Source: Anaerolinea sp. (lineage in GTDB: Bacteria; Chloroflexota; Anaerolineae; Anaerolineales; Villigracilaceae). Taken from it: DNA of 64,000 bases. Below the pieces are notes generated by a model. It searched no databases. It was given only the letters and a program-made list of their open reading frames with translations, and was not told where the DNA came from. The DNA lies in assembly GCA_020723805.1 (NCBI GenBank), contig DYID01000008.1:65044-129043 (forward strand), written 5' to 3'. Positions 1 to 7,801 of the stretch are shown piece by piece (position 1 is the first letter of the stretch; every line of letters begins with the position of its first letter). The translations under genes were made by a program, and so were the position numbers.

Positions 1-878
1 GCGGCGCGCGCTCCCGATTGCGCGAGCGGATAGATGGCATCCGCCGCGTCCTGCGTGTTCTTGAAATACAGCTGCCCCGTGTACTTGTAGTTGTAATCGG
101 GCAGGGTGTGAAGCACGGCTTCGGCGATGAATCCCAGCGTCCCTTCTGAACCGATGAGCAGATGGAGGAGGATGTCGAGCGGCGAGTTGAAATCGAGGAA
201 GGCGTTGAGCAGGTAGCCGTTGGTGTTCTTCATCTGGTAACGGCGGCGGATGCGGTTTGAAAGTTGCAGGTTGCAGGTTATACGTTCTTTGAGTTCGAGC
301 AATCCCTTTGCAAGGTGCGGCTGTTCGTTCTCGAAGATTTGATGCGCGTTCGGCGTGGCGGTGTCGAGCGTGAAGCCGTTCGGCAGGACGAAGGTCATCG
401 AGTGGATGGTGCGGTAGGCGTTCTCGGTCACGCCGCAGCACATGCCGCTGGAGTTGTTGGCAAGGATGCCGCCCATCATGCAGGCGTCAATCGAGGCGGG
501 ATCGGGTCCGATGCGGCGTCGGTGAGGCTTCAGCGCGCTGTTGAGGAATCCTCCCACGATGCCGGGCTGTGCCCGGATGAGTTTCGCGTCGTCTTCGATG
601 CTGTACCTGCCCCAATGCTTGGAAATATCCACCAGAATCCCGTCCGTCACGGCTTGACCGGAGAGACTGGTCCCTGCCGCGCGGAAGGTCATGGGGATTT
701 TGTGTTGTTGGGTGAATTTGAACAGTGCCTGGATTTCCCCGATGGAGTTGGGCTGTACCACCGCCTGCGGCACGAGCCGAAAATACGAGGCGTCGTTGGC
801 GTAGGCGATGCGGTCAATCAGGCGGGTATGGATGCGGGACGGGTGGAGGATTTGGGAGAGCCGTGCGGCGAGTTCCAT
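1..878 (-). CDS. FAD-binding oxidoreductase, GlcD/D-lactate dehydrogenase type (partial, N-terminal part)
   Basis: The gene runs off the left edge, so only about 292 N-terminal residues are visible. The PCMH-type FAD-binding fold is recognisable from AGTSLSGQAVTDG near residues 69-81 and from MMGGILANNSSGM, which matches the flavin pyrophosphate-binding segment of this family. Relatives oxidise D-lactate, glycolate or similar 2-hydroxy acids and pass electrons to a quinone, cytochrome or Fe-S subunit. The substrate cannot be told from this half. Start ATG at 878 is preceded by GGGAG only 2 nt away; an in-frame ATG at 893 is the alternative. A hairpin-bearing dispersed repeat lies directly upstream. 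Confidence 0.85.
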   Translation of the reverse strand, partial: MELAARLSQILHPSRIHTRLIDRIAYANDASYFRLVPQAVVQPNSIGEIQALFKFTQQHKIPMTFRAAGTSLSGQAVTDGILVDISKHWGRYSIEDDAKLIRAQPGIVGGFLNSALKPHRRRIGPDPASIDACMMGGILANNSSGMCCGVTENAYRTIHSMTFVLPNGFTLDTATPNAHQIFENEQPHLAKGLLELKERITCNLQLSNRIRRRYQMKNTNGYLLNAFLDFNSPLDILLHLLIGSEGTLGFIAEAVLHTLPDYNYKYTGQLYFKNTQDAADAIYPLAQSGARA

Positions 879-920
879 GCTCCCATTGTACATTTGTTTG
901 AAACCGCTTACAACTTGGGT

Positions 921-1108
921 GATTAACTGATGTTACGCATCGTCCCGAAGGTTTTAGCGTTCAACAAGTTTTTCTCAGAAAACCTTCGGGACGTTCTGGG
1001 AAAGGTGAGTGATTAACTCACCTTACGCAGTTCCTTCGTAGCGCGACATTTATGTCGCCTGAAAACGCGAGATGAATCTCGCGCTACCGCGTAACATCAA
1101 TGATTAAT
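921..1108. repeat. Dispersed hairpin element, family H, copy 1
   Basis: The outer ends are inverted: GATGTTACGC near 929-938 and GCGTAACATC near 1089-1098. Inside are two hairpins: a 15-bp stem at 941-955 and 979-993 containing CCTTCGGGACG, and GCGACATTTATGTCGC followed by GCGAGATGAATCTCGC. Related copies lie at 22410-22548, 53244-53330 and 58228-58362. It contains no gene. Confidence 0.7.
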
Positions 1109-1757
1109 ATTTTCGGTTTCCAAACGACTCGTTCAAATCGGTGAAGAGGGTTTCCGCCTGGTAGGTGCGGTCGGTGACGGGACTGAGGCGCGCTGCCATG
1201 CTCTTGGTGATGAGCGGGACGGGTTTCCGCCCGTAGAAGTGTTTGTGATACAGGATGTTTGCCCCAGCCTCATCCCATGCCCAATTAAGATGGGTATAAC
1301 GCGAAGCGTCGAAGGGACGCAGATAGCCGGTCAGCACTTTGCGTTTGTGGATGCTGACGTAATGCTCGAAGTAGGTCATCACCAGTTCGCGGAAGTTTTT
1401 ATAGACCGGCTCGCGGAAGCCCAAAAAGATGTAATTGGTCTTTGCCACGGCTCCCCAGCGACCTTCGATCTGATACAGCGCCAGAACGTGATCGTCATCC
1501 ACACCGGGGTCGGGGACGATGTCGAGCAGGAGCGGCTTGAATCCGATGCGCCACAGGCAGAGCGCGGCGAGGAAGCCGCCGTCGAGGCAGTGACCCTGAT
1601 TGTCCAGCATCACATTGAGGGGGGAACGGTCACGCTCTTCGCCTTTGTAGGTCACCGTATCAAGGTAGTTTTGAATGGCGAAGGGTGTGTCGAGGCTGCG
1701 GAAGACGCGGCGCAAATGTTCGGGCAGGCGGGATTCGAATTGAGCGATGAAGTCCAT
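1104..1757 (-). CDS. Transglutaminase-like cysteine-fold protein
   Basis: 217 residues. No named family is recognised with certainty, but the arrangement GHCLDGGFLAALC (Cys57), DDDHVLALY (His90) and following acidic residues is that of transglutaminase-like/papain-fold proteins, in which Cys, His and Asp form the active site. There is no signal peptide, so it is probably cytoplasmic. The reading frame extends upstream to 1859, but ATG 1757 is preferred because TATAAT sits on the minus strand at 1776-1781, which would place the transcription start only about 10 nt before this ATG. Upstream codons would lie inside the promoter. The substrate is unknown. Monocistronic. Confidence 0.6.
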   Translation of the reverse strand: MDFIAQFESRLPEHLRRVFRSLDTPFAIQNYLDTVTYKGEERDRSPLNVMLDNQGHCLDGGFLAALCLWRIGFKPLLLDIVPDPGVDDDHVLALYQIEGRWGAVAKTNYIFLGFREPVYKNFRELVMTYFEHYVSIHKRKVLTGYLRPFDASRYTHLNWAWDEAGANILYHKHFYGRKPVPLITKSMAARLSPVTDRTYQAETLFTDLNESFGNRKY

Positions 1758-1775
1758 GGCTTTTTTTTTCGGCGC

Positions 1776-1781
1776 ATTATA
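1776..1781 (-). promoter_or_regulatory. -10 box (TATAAT) of the transglutaminase-like gene
   Basis: A perfect TATAAT on the minus strand lies 18 nt before ATG 1757. No good -35 hexamer is visible. Confidence 0.4.
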
Positions 1782-1886
1782 TCGCAATGTGTAACTCACC
1801 ATGCCGCAAGGATGGAGCGGCTCATGTTGTGGAGTTAGCCAAAGAACGGTTGAGCCCATCTTTGTTTGCCATGTTCTTCGCCGGCG

Positions 1887-2004
1887 GGAGTGTCCAATGT
1901 CGTGGGTTTAGCCACAGAGAGCGTAGAGATTTTGAGATTTTTCTCAGAGATCTCTGTGAGCTCTGTGGCAGAAAAATCTTTAGCCCATTCTTTTAGACAC
2001 TCTC
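1887..2004. mobile_element. 118-bp MITE, copy 1
   Basis: A non-coding element with terminal inverted repeats GAGTGTC and GACACTC and a largely palindromic interior (GCCACAGAG near one end, CTCTGTGGC near the other, AGAGATCTCT in the middle). It is flanked by a direct repeat of at least 9 bp, TCGCCGGCG, at 1878-1886 and 2005-2013, read as a target-site duplication. A near-identical copy in the opposite orientation lies at 44226-44343 with its own 8-bp duplication. No transposase is present, so it would be mobilised in trans. Confidence 0.8.
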
Positions 2005-2039
2005 TCGCCGGCGGGTTTCTGGTATTGTTCCTGCTCTTG

Positions 2040-2048
2040 TGCTAGAAT
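2040..2048 (+). promoter_or_regulatory. Extended -10 promoter of the RRM protein gene
   Basis: TGCTAGAAT (TGn plus TAGAAT) predicts transcription starting near 2055 and an untranslated leader of about 160 nt before the start codon at 2216. The leader contains complementary GC-rich segments around GCCGCTGGCGG and CCGCCCGGCGCC, as in leaders of cold-inducible RNA-binding protein genes. Confidence 0.45.
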
Positions 2049-2215
2049 CCATTCGCAAGTGCATGAGGTTTGGTGGTCCGGCAATCAGAAGGGGAAAGTT
2101 GTTTCACTTCCTGGCGCCTGGGTGTCTGAGATCCCGTCGTCATGCATCGTCGTTCCGTTTTTTGCCGCTGGCGGTTGCTTCACCGCCCGGCGCCACCTAG
2201 GAGAAGAGTCTTTCT

Positions 2216-2539
2216 ATGGAAGCGAAACTTTATGTCGGAAACCTGCCCTATAGCACAGAGGATGCCGACCTGCAGAATTTGTTTTCGCAGGTTGGGACGG
2301 TGAAGTCGGCGCAGGTCATCAAGGATCGCGCAAGCGGACGCTCGAAGGGCTTCGGCTTTGTCGAGATGTCCAGCGCGGAGGAAGCCCAAAACGCCATCAG
2401 CAAGTTTCACGGGCAGGATTTTGGCGGGCGCGCGCTCACTGTGAACATTGCCCGTCCGCGTGAGGAACGCCCGGGCGGCTTTCGCAGCGGCGGAGGGCGT
2501 GGACAGGGCGGTAACCGCGAACGCAGACGCGATTACTAG
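2216..2539 (+). CDS. RNA recognition motif (RRM) RNA-binding protein
   Basis: 107 residues with one RRM. RNP2 is LYVGNL (residues 5-10) and RNP1 is KGFGFVEM (44-51), both with the aromatic residues that stack on RNA bases. The C-terminal 25 residues are a flexible Gly/Arg-rich tail ending RERRRDY. The layout is that of the small cold-inducible RRM proteins of cyanobacteria and other bacteria. AGGAG at about 2200 is the ribosome-binding site. It is monocistronic: a strong terminator follows 22 nt after the stop. The long leader suggests post-transcriptional control, perhaps by temperature. The role in RNA chaperoning is inferred from the family. Confidence 0.93.
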   Translation: MEAKLYVGNLPYSTEDADLQNLFSQVGTVKSAQVIKDRASGRSKGFGFVEMSSAEEAQNAISKFHGQDFGGRALTVNIARPREERPGGFRSGGGRGQGGNRERRRDY

Positions 2540-2561
2540 ACCGTATTATTCTCCGTAACCT

Positions 2562-2605
2562 TTGAGCCAAATGGGCAGGCGCCAACCATTTGGCTCAAAA
2601 TTTTT
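2562..2605 (+). terminator. Intrinsic terminator after the RRM gene
   Basis: A 13-bp perfect stem (TTGAGCCAAATGG at 2562-2574, complement at 2586-2598) is followed by AAAATTTTT. Confidence 0.85.
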
Positions 2606-2619
2606 GCCTTGTTCTCCGT

Positions 2620-3729
2620 ATGTCTGATTTGACTCGACCCGTTTATCTGGAAGTTCATCTTTCCCAACTCAGGAAAAATCTTGAAGCCATCCGCGCACAT
2701 GTCACACCGGCAAAGGTCATGCCGATGGTCAAGGCGAATGCCTACGGTCACGGCGTGGACGGGGTGGCGCCGTTCATCGAGCCGTATGTGGATGCTTTCG
2801 GCGTTGCCCTGGTGGAGGAAGCGATTCATTTGCGGCGGCTGGGTATCACCAAGCCGATTCTCGTCGCCGGCGGGACTTTACCGGAGCAAGTGCCTCTGTT
2901 TGCAGAGTATGACCTGACCCTGACCGGTTCCTCCGTCGAATTGCTCGATATCGCCGAACAGATTGCCCGGCAAAGCGGCAAACGCATCAAGACTCACCTG
3001 AAGATTGATACCGGCATGGAACGGGTGGGCGTTCACGAATACGAAGCGGAGGGGCTCATCCTGAAGGCGGCGGCGTGCCCTCATTTGGACGTGGAGGGGA
3101 TTTACACCCATCTCGCCAACTCCGAACTGGGAGACCGTTCGTTTTCCCTGTTGCAGTTGGAGCGCTTTCAGGAAGTCCTGCATCTCTACGAACGGTTGAG
3201 CCTGCCCGTTCCCTCACTGCGGCATGTGTGCAACTCCGGCGGCATCCTCAACCTGCCGCAGGCGCATTTCGACATGGTGCGACCAGGGATTTTGTTCTAC
3301 GGCATCTATCCGGGTCCCGAAGTGGAACGGGTGGTGGAGGTACAGCCGGCGGTCACCTGGCGTGCGCGGGTCTCGTACTCGAAGCGGATTCGGCCGGGGC
3401 GTCCGGTCAGTTATGGGTCGTTGTGGCAGGCTGAGGCGGAGTCCCGAATCGTCACCATCCCGTGCGGCTATGCCGACGGCTACTTCCGCCGCATGACGAA
3501 TCGCGCGCAGGTGCTGATCCGCGGGAAGAAATATCCGCAGGTGGGGCGCATCTGCATGGATCAATTCATGGTCAACGTGGGCGATGACGAAATTGACATT
3601 GGCGAGGATGTCGTCCTGCTGGGCGGCGGCATCCGCGCCGAAGACCTGGCGGAATGGGCTGGCACGAACGAATACGAAGTGCTGACGAGCATCAGCGCCC
3701 GCGTGCCGCGCGTGTATGTGCGGGAGTGA
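2620..3729 (+). CDS. alr: Alanine racemase
   Basis: 369 residues. A PLP-dependent enzyme interconverting L- and D-alanine for peptidoglycan. The PLP lysine is in MVKANAYGHG (Lys38). The second catalytic base is the Tyr of PVSYGSLW, and the C-terminal domain has IPCGYADGYFRR and VGRICMDQFMV, all family hallmarks. ATG 2620 is preferred to the in-frame TTG at 2590, because the latter lies within the preceding terminator stem. It is followed 30 nt later by lspA, then the pseudouridine synthase and the threonine aldolase, a probable operon. Confidence 0.95.
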   Translation: MSDLTRPVYLEVHLSQLRKNLEAIRAHVTPAKVMPMVKANAYGHGVDGVAPFIEPYVDAFGVALVEEAIHLRRLGITKPILVAGGTLPEQVPLFAEYDLTLTGSSVELLDIAEQIARQSGKRIKTHLKIDTGMERVGVHEYEAEGLILKAAACPHLDVEGIYTHLANSELGDRSFSLLQLERFQEVLHLYERLSLPVPSLRHVCNSGGILNLPQAHFDMVRPGILFYGIYPGPEVERVVEVQPAVTWRARVSYSKRIRPGRPVSYGSLWQAEAESRIVTIPCGYADGYFRRMTNRAQVLIRGKKYPQVGRICMDQFMVNVGDDEIDIGEDVVLLGGGIRAEDLAEWAGTNEYEVLTSISARVPRVYVRE

Positions 3730-3759
3730 TGGTAGAATGGGGCGGCTTTGAGGTGACCC

Positions 3760-4296
3760 TTGAAAACTTTGTTTCAACGTTATTGGCAGATTCTTCTGAT
3801 TGCGATTGTGATTGTGGCGCTCGATCAATGGACGAAGAGCCTGGTGCGTGCCAGTCTTCCGCTGGGCGGCACATGGCTTCCCGAGTCGCTCGCCTGGCTC
3901 AGCCCCTACGCCCGCATTGTCCACTGGTATAACACCGGCGCGGCGTTTGGTATTTTTCAGCAGGGCGGCATGGTCTTTACCGTACTTGCCTTTCTGGTCA
4001 TTGGCTTGATCCTTTACTATTACCCTCACGTCGAACAGGCGGACTGGTCTCTGCGTCTTGCCATGTCCATGCAGTTAGGCGGCGCGGCTGGCAACCTGAT
4101 TGACCGCCTGACCATTGGGCATGTGACCGATTTCATTTCGGTTGGCACCTTTCCCGTCTTCAATCTGGCAGATGCCAGCATCACGGTCGGCGCGGCGGTA
4201 TTGTTCCTCGGCGTCTGGCTGACGGAACGCGCCGAAAAGCGGCACAAACAGGAAACCCCGCCCGCCGAGAAACCCAGCGAAACCTCCAGTGACTGA
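3760..4296 (+). CDS. lspA: Lipoprotein signal peptidase (signal peptidase II)
   Basis: 178 residues, four membrane segments. It cleaves the signal peptide of prolipoproteins after lipid modification by Lgt, encoded at 18270-19052. The catalytic aspartates are in GNLIDRL and FNLADASI; the NTGAAFGIF loop is conserved. The start is TTG at 3760, preceded by AGGTG at the right spacing. The C-terminus carries a charged tail (RAEKRHKQETPPAEKP) beyond the usual end. The last 8 nt overlap the next gene. Lipoproteins elsewhere in the window (38049, 41665, 49094) are likely substrates. Confidence 0.94.
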   Translation: MKTLFQRYWQILLIAIVIVALDQWTKSLVRASLPLGGTWLPESLAWLSPYARIVHWYNTGAAFGIFQQGGMVFTVLAFLVIGLILYYYPHVEQADWSLRLAMSMQLGGAAGNLIDRLTIGHVTDFISVGTFPVFNLADASITVGAAVLFLGVWLTERAEKRHKQETPPAEKPSETSSD

Positions 4297-5215
4297 GCGA
4301 ATCGTCACCCTCCGTTTTGAAGACGAAACCCCGCAGCGACTCGATAAATTCCTCACCGCGCAACTGCCGGAATTTTCCCGTTCGCGGATTCAAAGCCTGA
4401 TTGCCGACGGCTGTGTGGATGTGAACGGTCGCCCCGCGCGGAAGGCTGGTCAGCCTCTCGAAGCCGGCGCCACGCTGACGGTTCGGATTCCTCCCCCCGC
4501 TCCCAGCGGACTGATCCCCGAAAACATTCCCCTCGACATCGTGTTCGAAAACGACGAACTGATCGTGGTCAACAAGCCTGCGGGCATGGTTGTCCATCCC
4601 GCGGCAGGACACGCCTCCGGCACCCTGGTCAATGCCGTGCTGGGTTATGACCCTGAACTCGAAGGCATCGGCGGCGAGGAACGTCCTGGCGTCGTCCACC
4701 GCCTCGATAAAGAGACCTCCGGACTCATCCTGCTTGCCAAGAACGAACGCGCCCATCGCTGGCTGCAAGACCAGTTCCGCCTGCGAAATGTGGAAAAGAC
4801 CTACCTCGCCCTGGTGGACGGCAGACCGCCCACTCCCGCCGGGCGGGTGGAAGCGCCCATCGGGCGCGACCCCAAAAACCGCAAGCGCATGGCAATCGTC
4901 CCGCCCGGCAAAGGACGGGAGGCGGTTTCGGAGTACAAGACCCTCGAAGAGTTCGAAAAGCACACCCTGCTGGAGTTTCATCCGCTCACCGGGCGCACGC
5001 ATCAAATCCGTTTGCATTGCGCGTTTTTGAAATGTCCGATTGCCGGCGATGAAGTGTACGGGCGCAAAACGCCGAGCATTGTCATCGGGCGTCACTTCCT
5101 GCACGCCTGGCGGTTGAAGATTCTCCTGCCGAACGAGAAGACGCCGCGAACGTTCGAGGCGCCCCTGCCGGAAGAACTCGAAAACGTCCTTCGACTTTTA
5201 CGAAAAGGGAGTTGA
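4289..5215 (+). CDS. RluA-family ribosomal RNA pseudouridine synthase (RluD-like)
   Basis: 308 residues. An N-terminal S4 RNA-binding domain (about residues 15-75) is followed by a pseudouridine synthase domain with the catalytic Asp140 in HRLDKETSG, then TYLALVDG and the conserved [13 protein letters not shown]. It converts uridine to pseudouridine in large-subunit rRNA; RluD specificity is the closest guess but cannot be fixed from sequence alone. The start is GTG at 4289, overlapping the end of lspA by 8 nt, so translation is probably coupled. The lspA-rluD order is common in many bacteria. Confidence 0.93.
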   Translation: MTERIVTLRFEDETPQRLDKFLTAQLPEFSRSRIQSLIADGCVDVNGRPARKAGQPLEAGATLTVRIPPPAPSGLIPENIPLDIVFENDELIVVNKPAGMVVHPAAGHASGTLVNAVLGYDPELEGIGGEERPGVVHRLDKETSGLILLAKNERAHRWLQDQFRLRNVEKTYLALVDGRPPTPAGRVEAPIGRDPKNRKRMAIVPPGKGREAVSEYKTLEEFEKHTLLEFHPLTGRTHQIRLHCAFLKCPIAGDEVYGRKTPSIVIGRHFLHAWRLKILLPNEKTPRTFEAPLPEELENVLRLLRKGS

Positions 5216-5217
5216 TT

Positions 5218-6255
5218 ATGGATACCGTTGACCTTCGTTCTGATACTGTGACCAAGCCCACCCCCGAAATGCGCGAAGCGATGGCAGAGGCGGAAGTGGG
5301 CGACGATGTCTTTCGCGACGACCCCACCGTCAACAGGCTGGAGGCAATGGCGGCGGAGCGGCTCGGCAAGGAAGCCGCCCTCTTTGTCCCCTCGGGAACG
5401 ATGGGCAACCTCATCGCTCTGCTGGTTCACTGTCAGCGCGGCGATGAGGTCATTTTGGGGAGCAAATCCCACATCTATTTGAACGAAGCGGGCGGCATGG
5501 CTGCGCTGGGCGGGATTCAGCCCTGCCCGGTCCCGAATCAAAAAGATGGCACGCTGGCGCTGGACGACATTCTCGCATCCATTCGGACCGAGGACGTGCA
5601 TCATCCCATCACGCGTTTGATCTGCCTCGAAAACACCCAGAACATTTGCGGCGGCGTGCCGCTGACGGCGGAATACACCCGCCGGGTGGCGGAGATTGCC
5701 CGCACTCACAATCTTGCCCTGCACATTGACGGCGCGCGTCTCTTCAATGCGGCGGCGGCGCAAAATGTGGATGCGAAAGAACTGGCGGCGCCCGCCGATT
5801 CGGTCATGTTCTGTTTGAGCAAGGGACTGGCGGCGCCTATTGGTTCGATGCTGGTGGGAACGGCGAAATTCATTGCGCGGGCGCGGCACATCCGCAAGAT
5901 GCTGGGCGGGGGAATGCGGCAGGTGGGTGTGATTGCCGCGGCGGGCATCATTTCGCTCGAAAAAATGACCGCCCGCCTGAGCGAGGATCACCTCCGCGCC
6001 AAAAAACTGGCAGACGGTTTGCGTCAACTGCCCGGCGTCCTGCTGGATGAAGGCTCGCCCCATACCAACATGGTGTATTTCAATTTGGGAGAAGATGTTC
6101 GTTGGAATGCCTGGCAACTGACGGAGAGACTCAAGGCGCTTGGTGTTTTGGTGGACCCGGACGGTCCGCGTCGTTTTCGCCTGGTGACGCATTATTGGAT
6201 TGACGACGCGGCGGTGGACAAGGCGGTCGCGGCGTTTGCGCAGGCTTTACAGTAA
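5218..6255 (+). CDS. ltaE: Low-specificity L-threonine aldolase
   Basis: 345 residues. A PLP-dependent aldolase splitting L-threonine or L-allo-threonine to glycine and acetaldehyde. The N-terminal [14 protein letters not shown] and [11 protein letters not shown] are signatures of the family, and the PLP lysine is in [15 protein letters not shown] 5218 is chosen over the TTG at 5212 because AAAGGGAG lies at suitable distance. It begins 2 nt after the pseudouridine synthase stop, so it is probably the last gene of the alr operon. It ends 8 nt before the convergent cyclase gene. Confidence 0.94.
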   Translation: MDTVDLRSDTVTKPTPEMREAMAEAEVGDDVFRDDPTVNRLEAMAAERLGKEAALFVPSGTMGNLIALLVHCQRGDEVILGSKSHIYLNEAGGMAALGGIQPCPVPNQKDGTLALDDILASIRTEDVHHPITRLICLENTQNICGGVPLTAEYTRRVAEIARTHNLALHIDGARLFNAAAAQNVDAKELAAPADSVMFCLSKGLAAPIGSMLVGTAKFIARARHIRKMLGGGMRQVGVIAAAGIISLEKMTARLSEDHLRAKKLADGLRQLPGVLLDEGSPHTNMVYFNLGEDVRWNAWQLTERLKALGVLVDPDGPRRFRLVTHYWIDDAAVDKAVAAFAQALQ

Positions 6256-6262
6256 CATTGTG

Positions 6263-7801
6263 TTATTCCACCCAAAAATCGGCGCCGGGCTCGATCTGAT
6301 TCCTGCCCCGTTCTTTGGCAACATATAAACGCTGGTCAGCGACATCTATCAGACGGTAAATTTCATCCGCCTCGTCGGGATAGACTGCGATTCCCTGGCT
6401 GACGGTGGGGATGGGAATGGTCTGGTGGTCGCGGTCTTCGACGCGCACTGTCCGCATGGTCTCGACAATCCGCATGGCGATTTGATACGCCTGTCTGCCG
6501 TTTGCCCCCGGCAGAGAGATGGCAAATTCCTCGCCGCCCCATCTGCCAACGGCATCTGTTTGTTTGATGTTATGGCGAATGGCGTTGCAGAGGGAGGTCA
6601 GAATACGGTCTCCCACCAGATGACCATAGGTATCGTTGTACTGTTTGAAATAGTCAATGTCGAGCATGATTAGACTGAGGGGGGTGTGGGATTGCGCCGC
6701 TTGTTCGGTTTGTTCCCCCAGCAGTTTGAGAAAATAGCCGTGATTGTACACGCCGGTCAGGCTGTCGAGGCGCACCTGTTCTTCCACCTGAGCGTGCCGC
6801 AGGGCGTTATCCAGCGCGAGGGTGACGTGCTGTCCCAGGCTGGTGAGCAACTCCAGGTCGGCGTGGTCGAAGGCGTTGGCGGTGTAGGAAGCGAGGACGA
6901 GGATACCGGTCACGTTTTCGGCGCTGAGTGGTACGCCAATCCATGAAAGGCTGGTTTTTTTCTTGCCAATGATTTGCAAATTGACGCCTTCCATGGTCAC
7001 ATCTTCGCGCAGGTCGGGCAGGAACAACTCTTTCTGATTTTTGATGACCCAGCCGGAAAGCGTCCCCGCCAAAGGGACGCGGGTGCCGTTGAAATATTCG
7101 CCGTCATCGTAAAAGAGTTCGAGGTTGAGTTGGTCGTTTTCGACAAATCCCAAAAAATAGGTATCGGCGTGGAGGGTATCCTGCAGGGCTGTGTTTAACA
7201 GGGAAAGGGTTTTTCCCTTGTCGAGCGTCTGCATGATTTGATGACTGATATTGTTAATGGTTTCCAGTCTGTGGATGTGCTGTTGGGTGGTTTGTTTGAG
7301 ACGGGTGATGACTTCCAAAACAATGAGCGAAATGAGATAGGGCGTAAACATTTCGAGCGCCCCCTCCAGGGTGTGAACCTGAAGGCGGCTGGTGGACAGG
7401 CTGATGAAGCCGATGAGAAGAAAAGTGATGTAAGCAGACCAGCGGTCTGTCGTTGTTGCAACGATGACCACGCCAAAGACGATCAGGGGCTGGATAATTT
7501 CCGTTCGATTGGCGGGAAGGAGAAAGGAAAAAACGCCAATACCAATGCCGGTCAAAAGTGCATTGAGCAGTTTGTAAGTTGCCGATTGAAACGCAGAACG
7601 CACGAGCAGATAGTGAGCCAGGGCGATGTAGGCAATGCCCAGACCGCCGAAAAATGCCAGCAGAAAATTGGGCGCGGGCGGAGCCGTGAGGGCGTCGGCA
7701 ACGATGCCTGCCATCAGGGCGGTGGAAGCAATTGTCAGCGGGGAAATGAAGCGTCTGACCTCGTGGGGCGCAAAAGATACGATGGATTTCGTGCTTTTCA
7801 T
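6263..7801 (-). CDS. Membrane diguanylate cyclase (TM-GAF-GGDEF)
   Basis: 512 residues. About five hydrophobic helices (residues 20-165) anchor a GAF domain (about 185-330) and a C-terminal GGDEF domain (340-505). The active-site motif is GGEEF at about residues 422-426 with the metal-binding LIMLDIDYFKQYND upstream, so it should make c-di-GMP from two GTP. The inhibitory RxxD site is KQTD here, so product inhibition may be weakened. The start overlaps the end of the HD-GYP gene by 4 nt (ATGA), giving translational coupling between c-di-GMP synthesis and breakdown. Confidence 0.9.
   Translation of the reverse strand: MKSTKSIVSFAPHEVRRFISPLTIASTALMAGIVADALTAPPAPNFLLAFFGGLGIAYIALAHYLLVRSAFQSATYKLLNALLTGIGIGVFSFLLPANRTEIIQPLIVFGVVIVATTTDRWSAYITFLLIGFISLSTSRLQVHTLEGALEMFTPYLISLIVLEVITRLKQTTQQHIHRLETINNISHQIMQTLDKGKTLSLLNTALQDTLHADTYFLGFVENDQLNLELFYDDGEYFNGTRVPLAGTLSGWVIKNQKELFLPDLREDVTMEGVNLQIIGKKKTSLSWIGVPLSAENVTGILVLASYTANAFDHADLELLTSLGQHVTLALDNALRHAQVEEQVRLDSLTGVYNHGYFLKLLGEQTEQAAQSHTPLSLIMLDIDYFKQYNDTYGHLVGDRILTSLCNAIRHNIKQTDAVGRWGGEEFAISLPGANGRQAYQIAMRIVETMRTVRVEDRDHQTIPIPTVSQGIAVYPDEADEIYRLIDVADQRLYVAKERGRNQIEPGADFWVE

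Noticed and set aside
264-926. Plus-strand open frame of 220 codons
   Set aside because: Antisense to the FAD oxidase, whose motifs are clear.
2059-2253. Small plus-strand frame in the RRM leader
   Set aside because: No ribosome-binding site, overlaps the RRM start in another frame, no similarity recognised.
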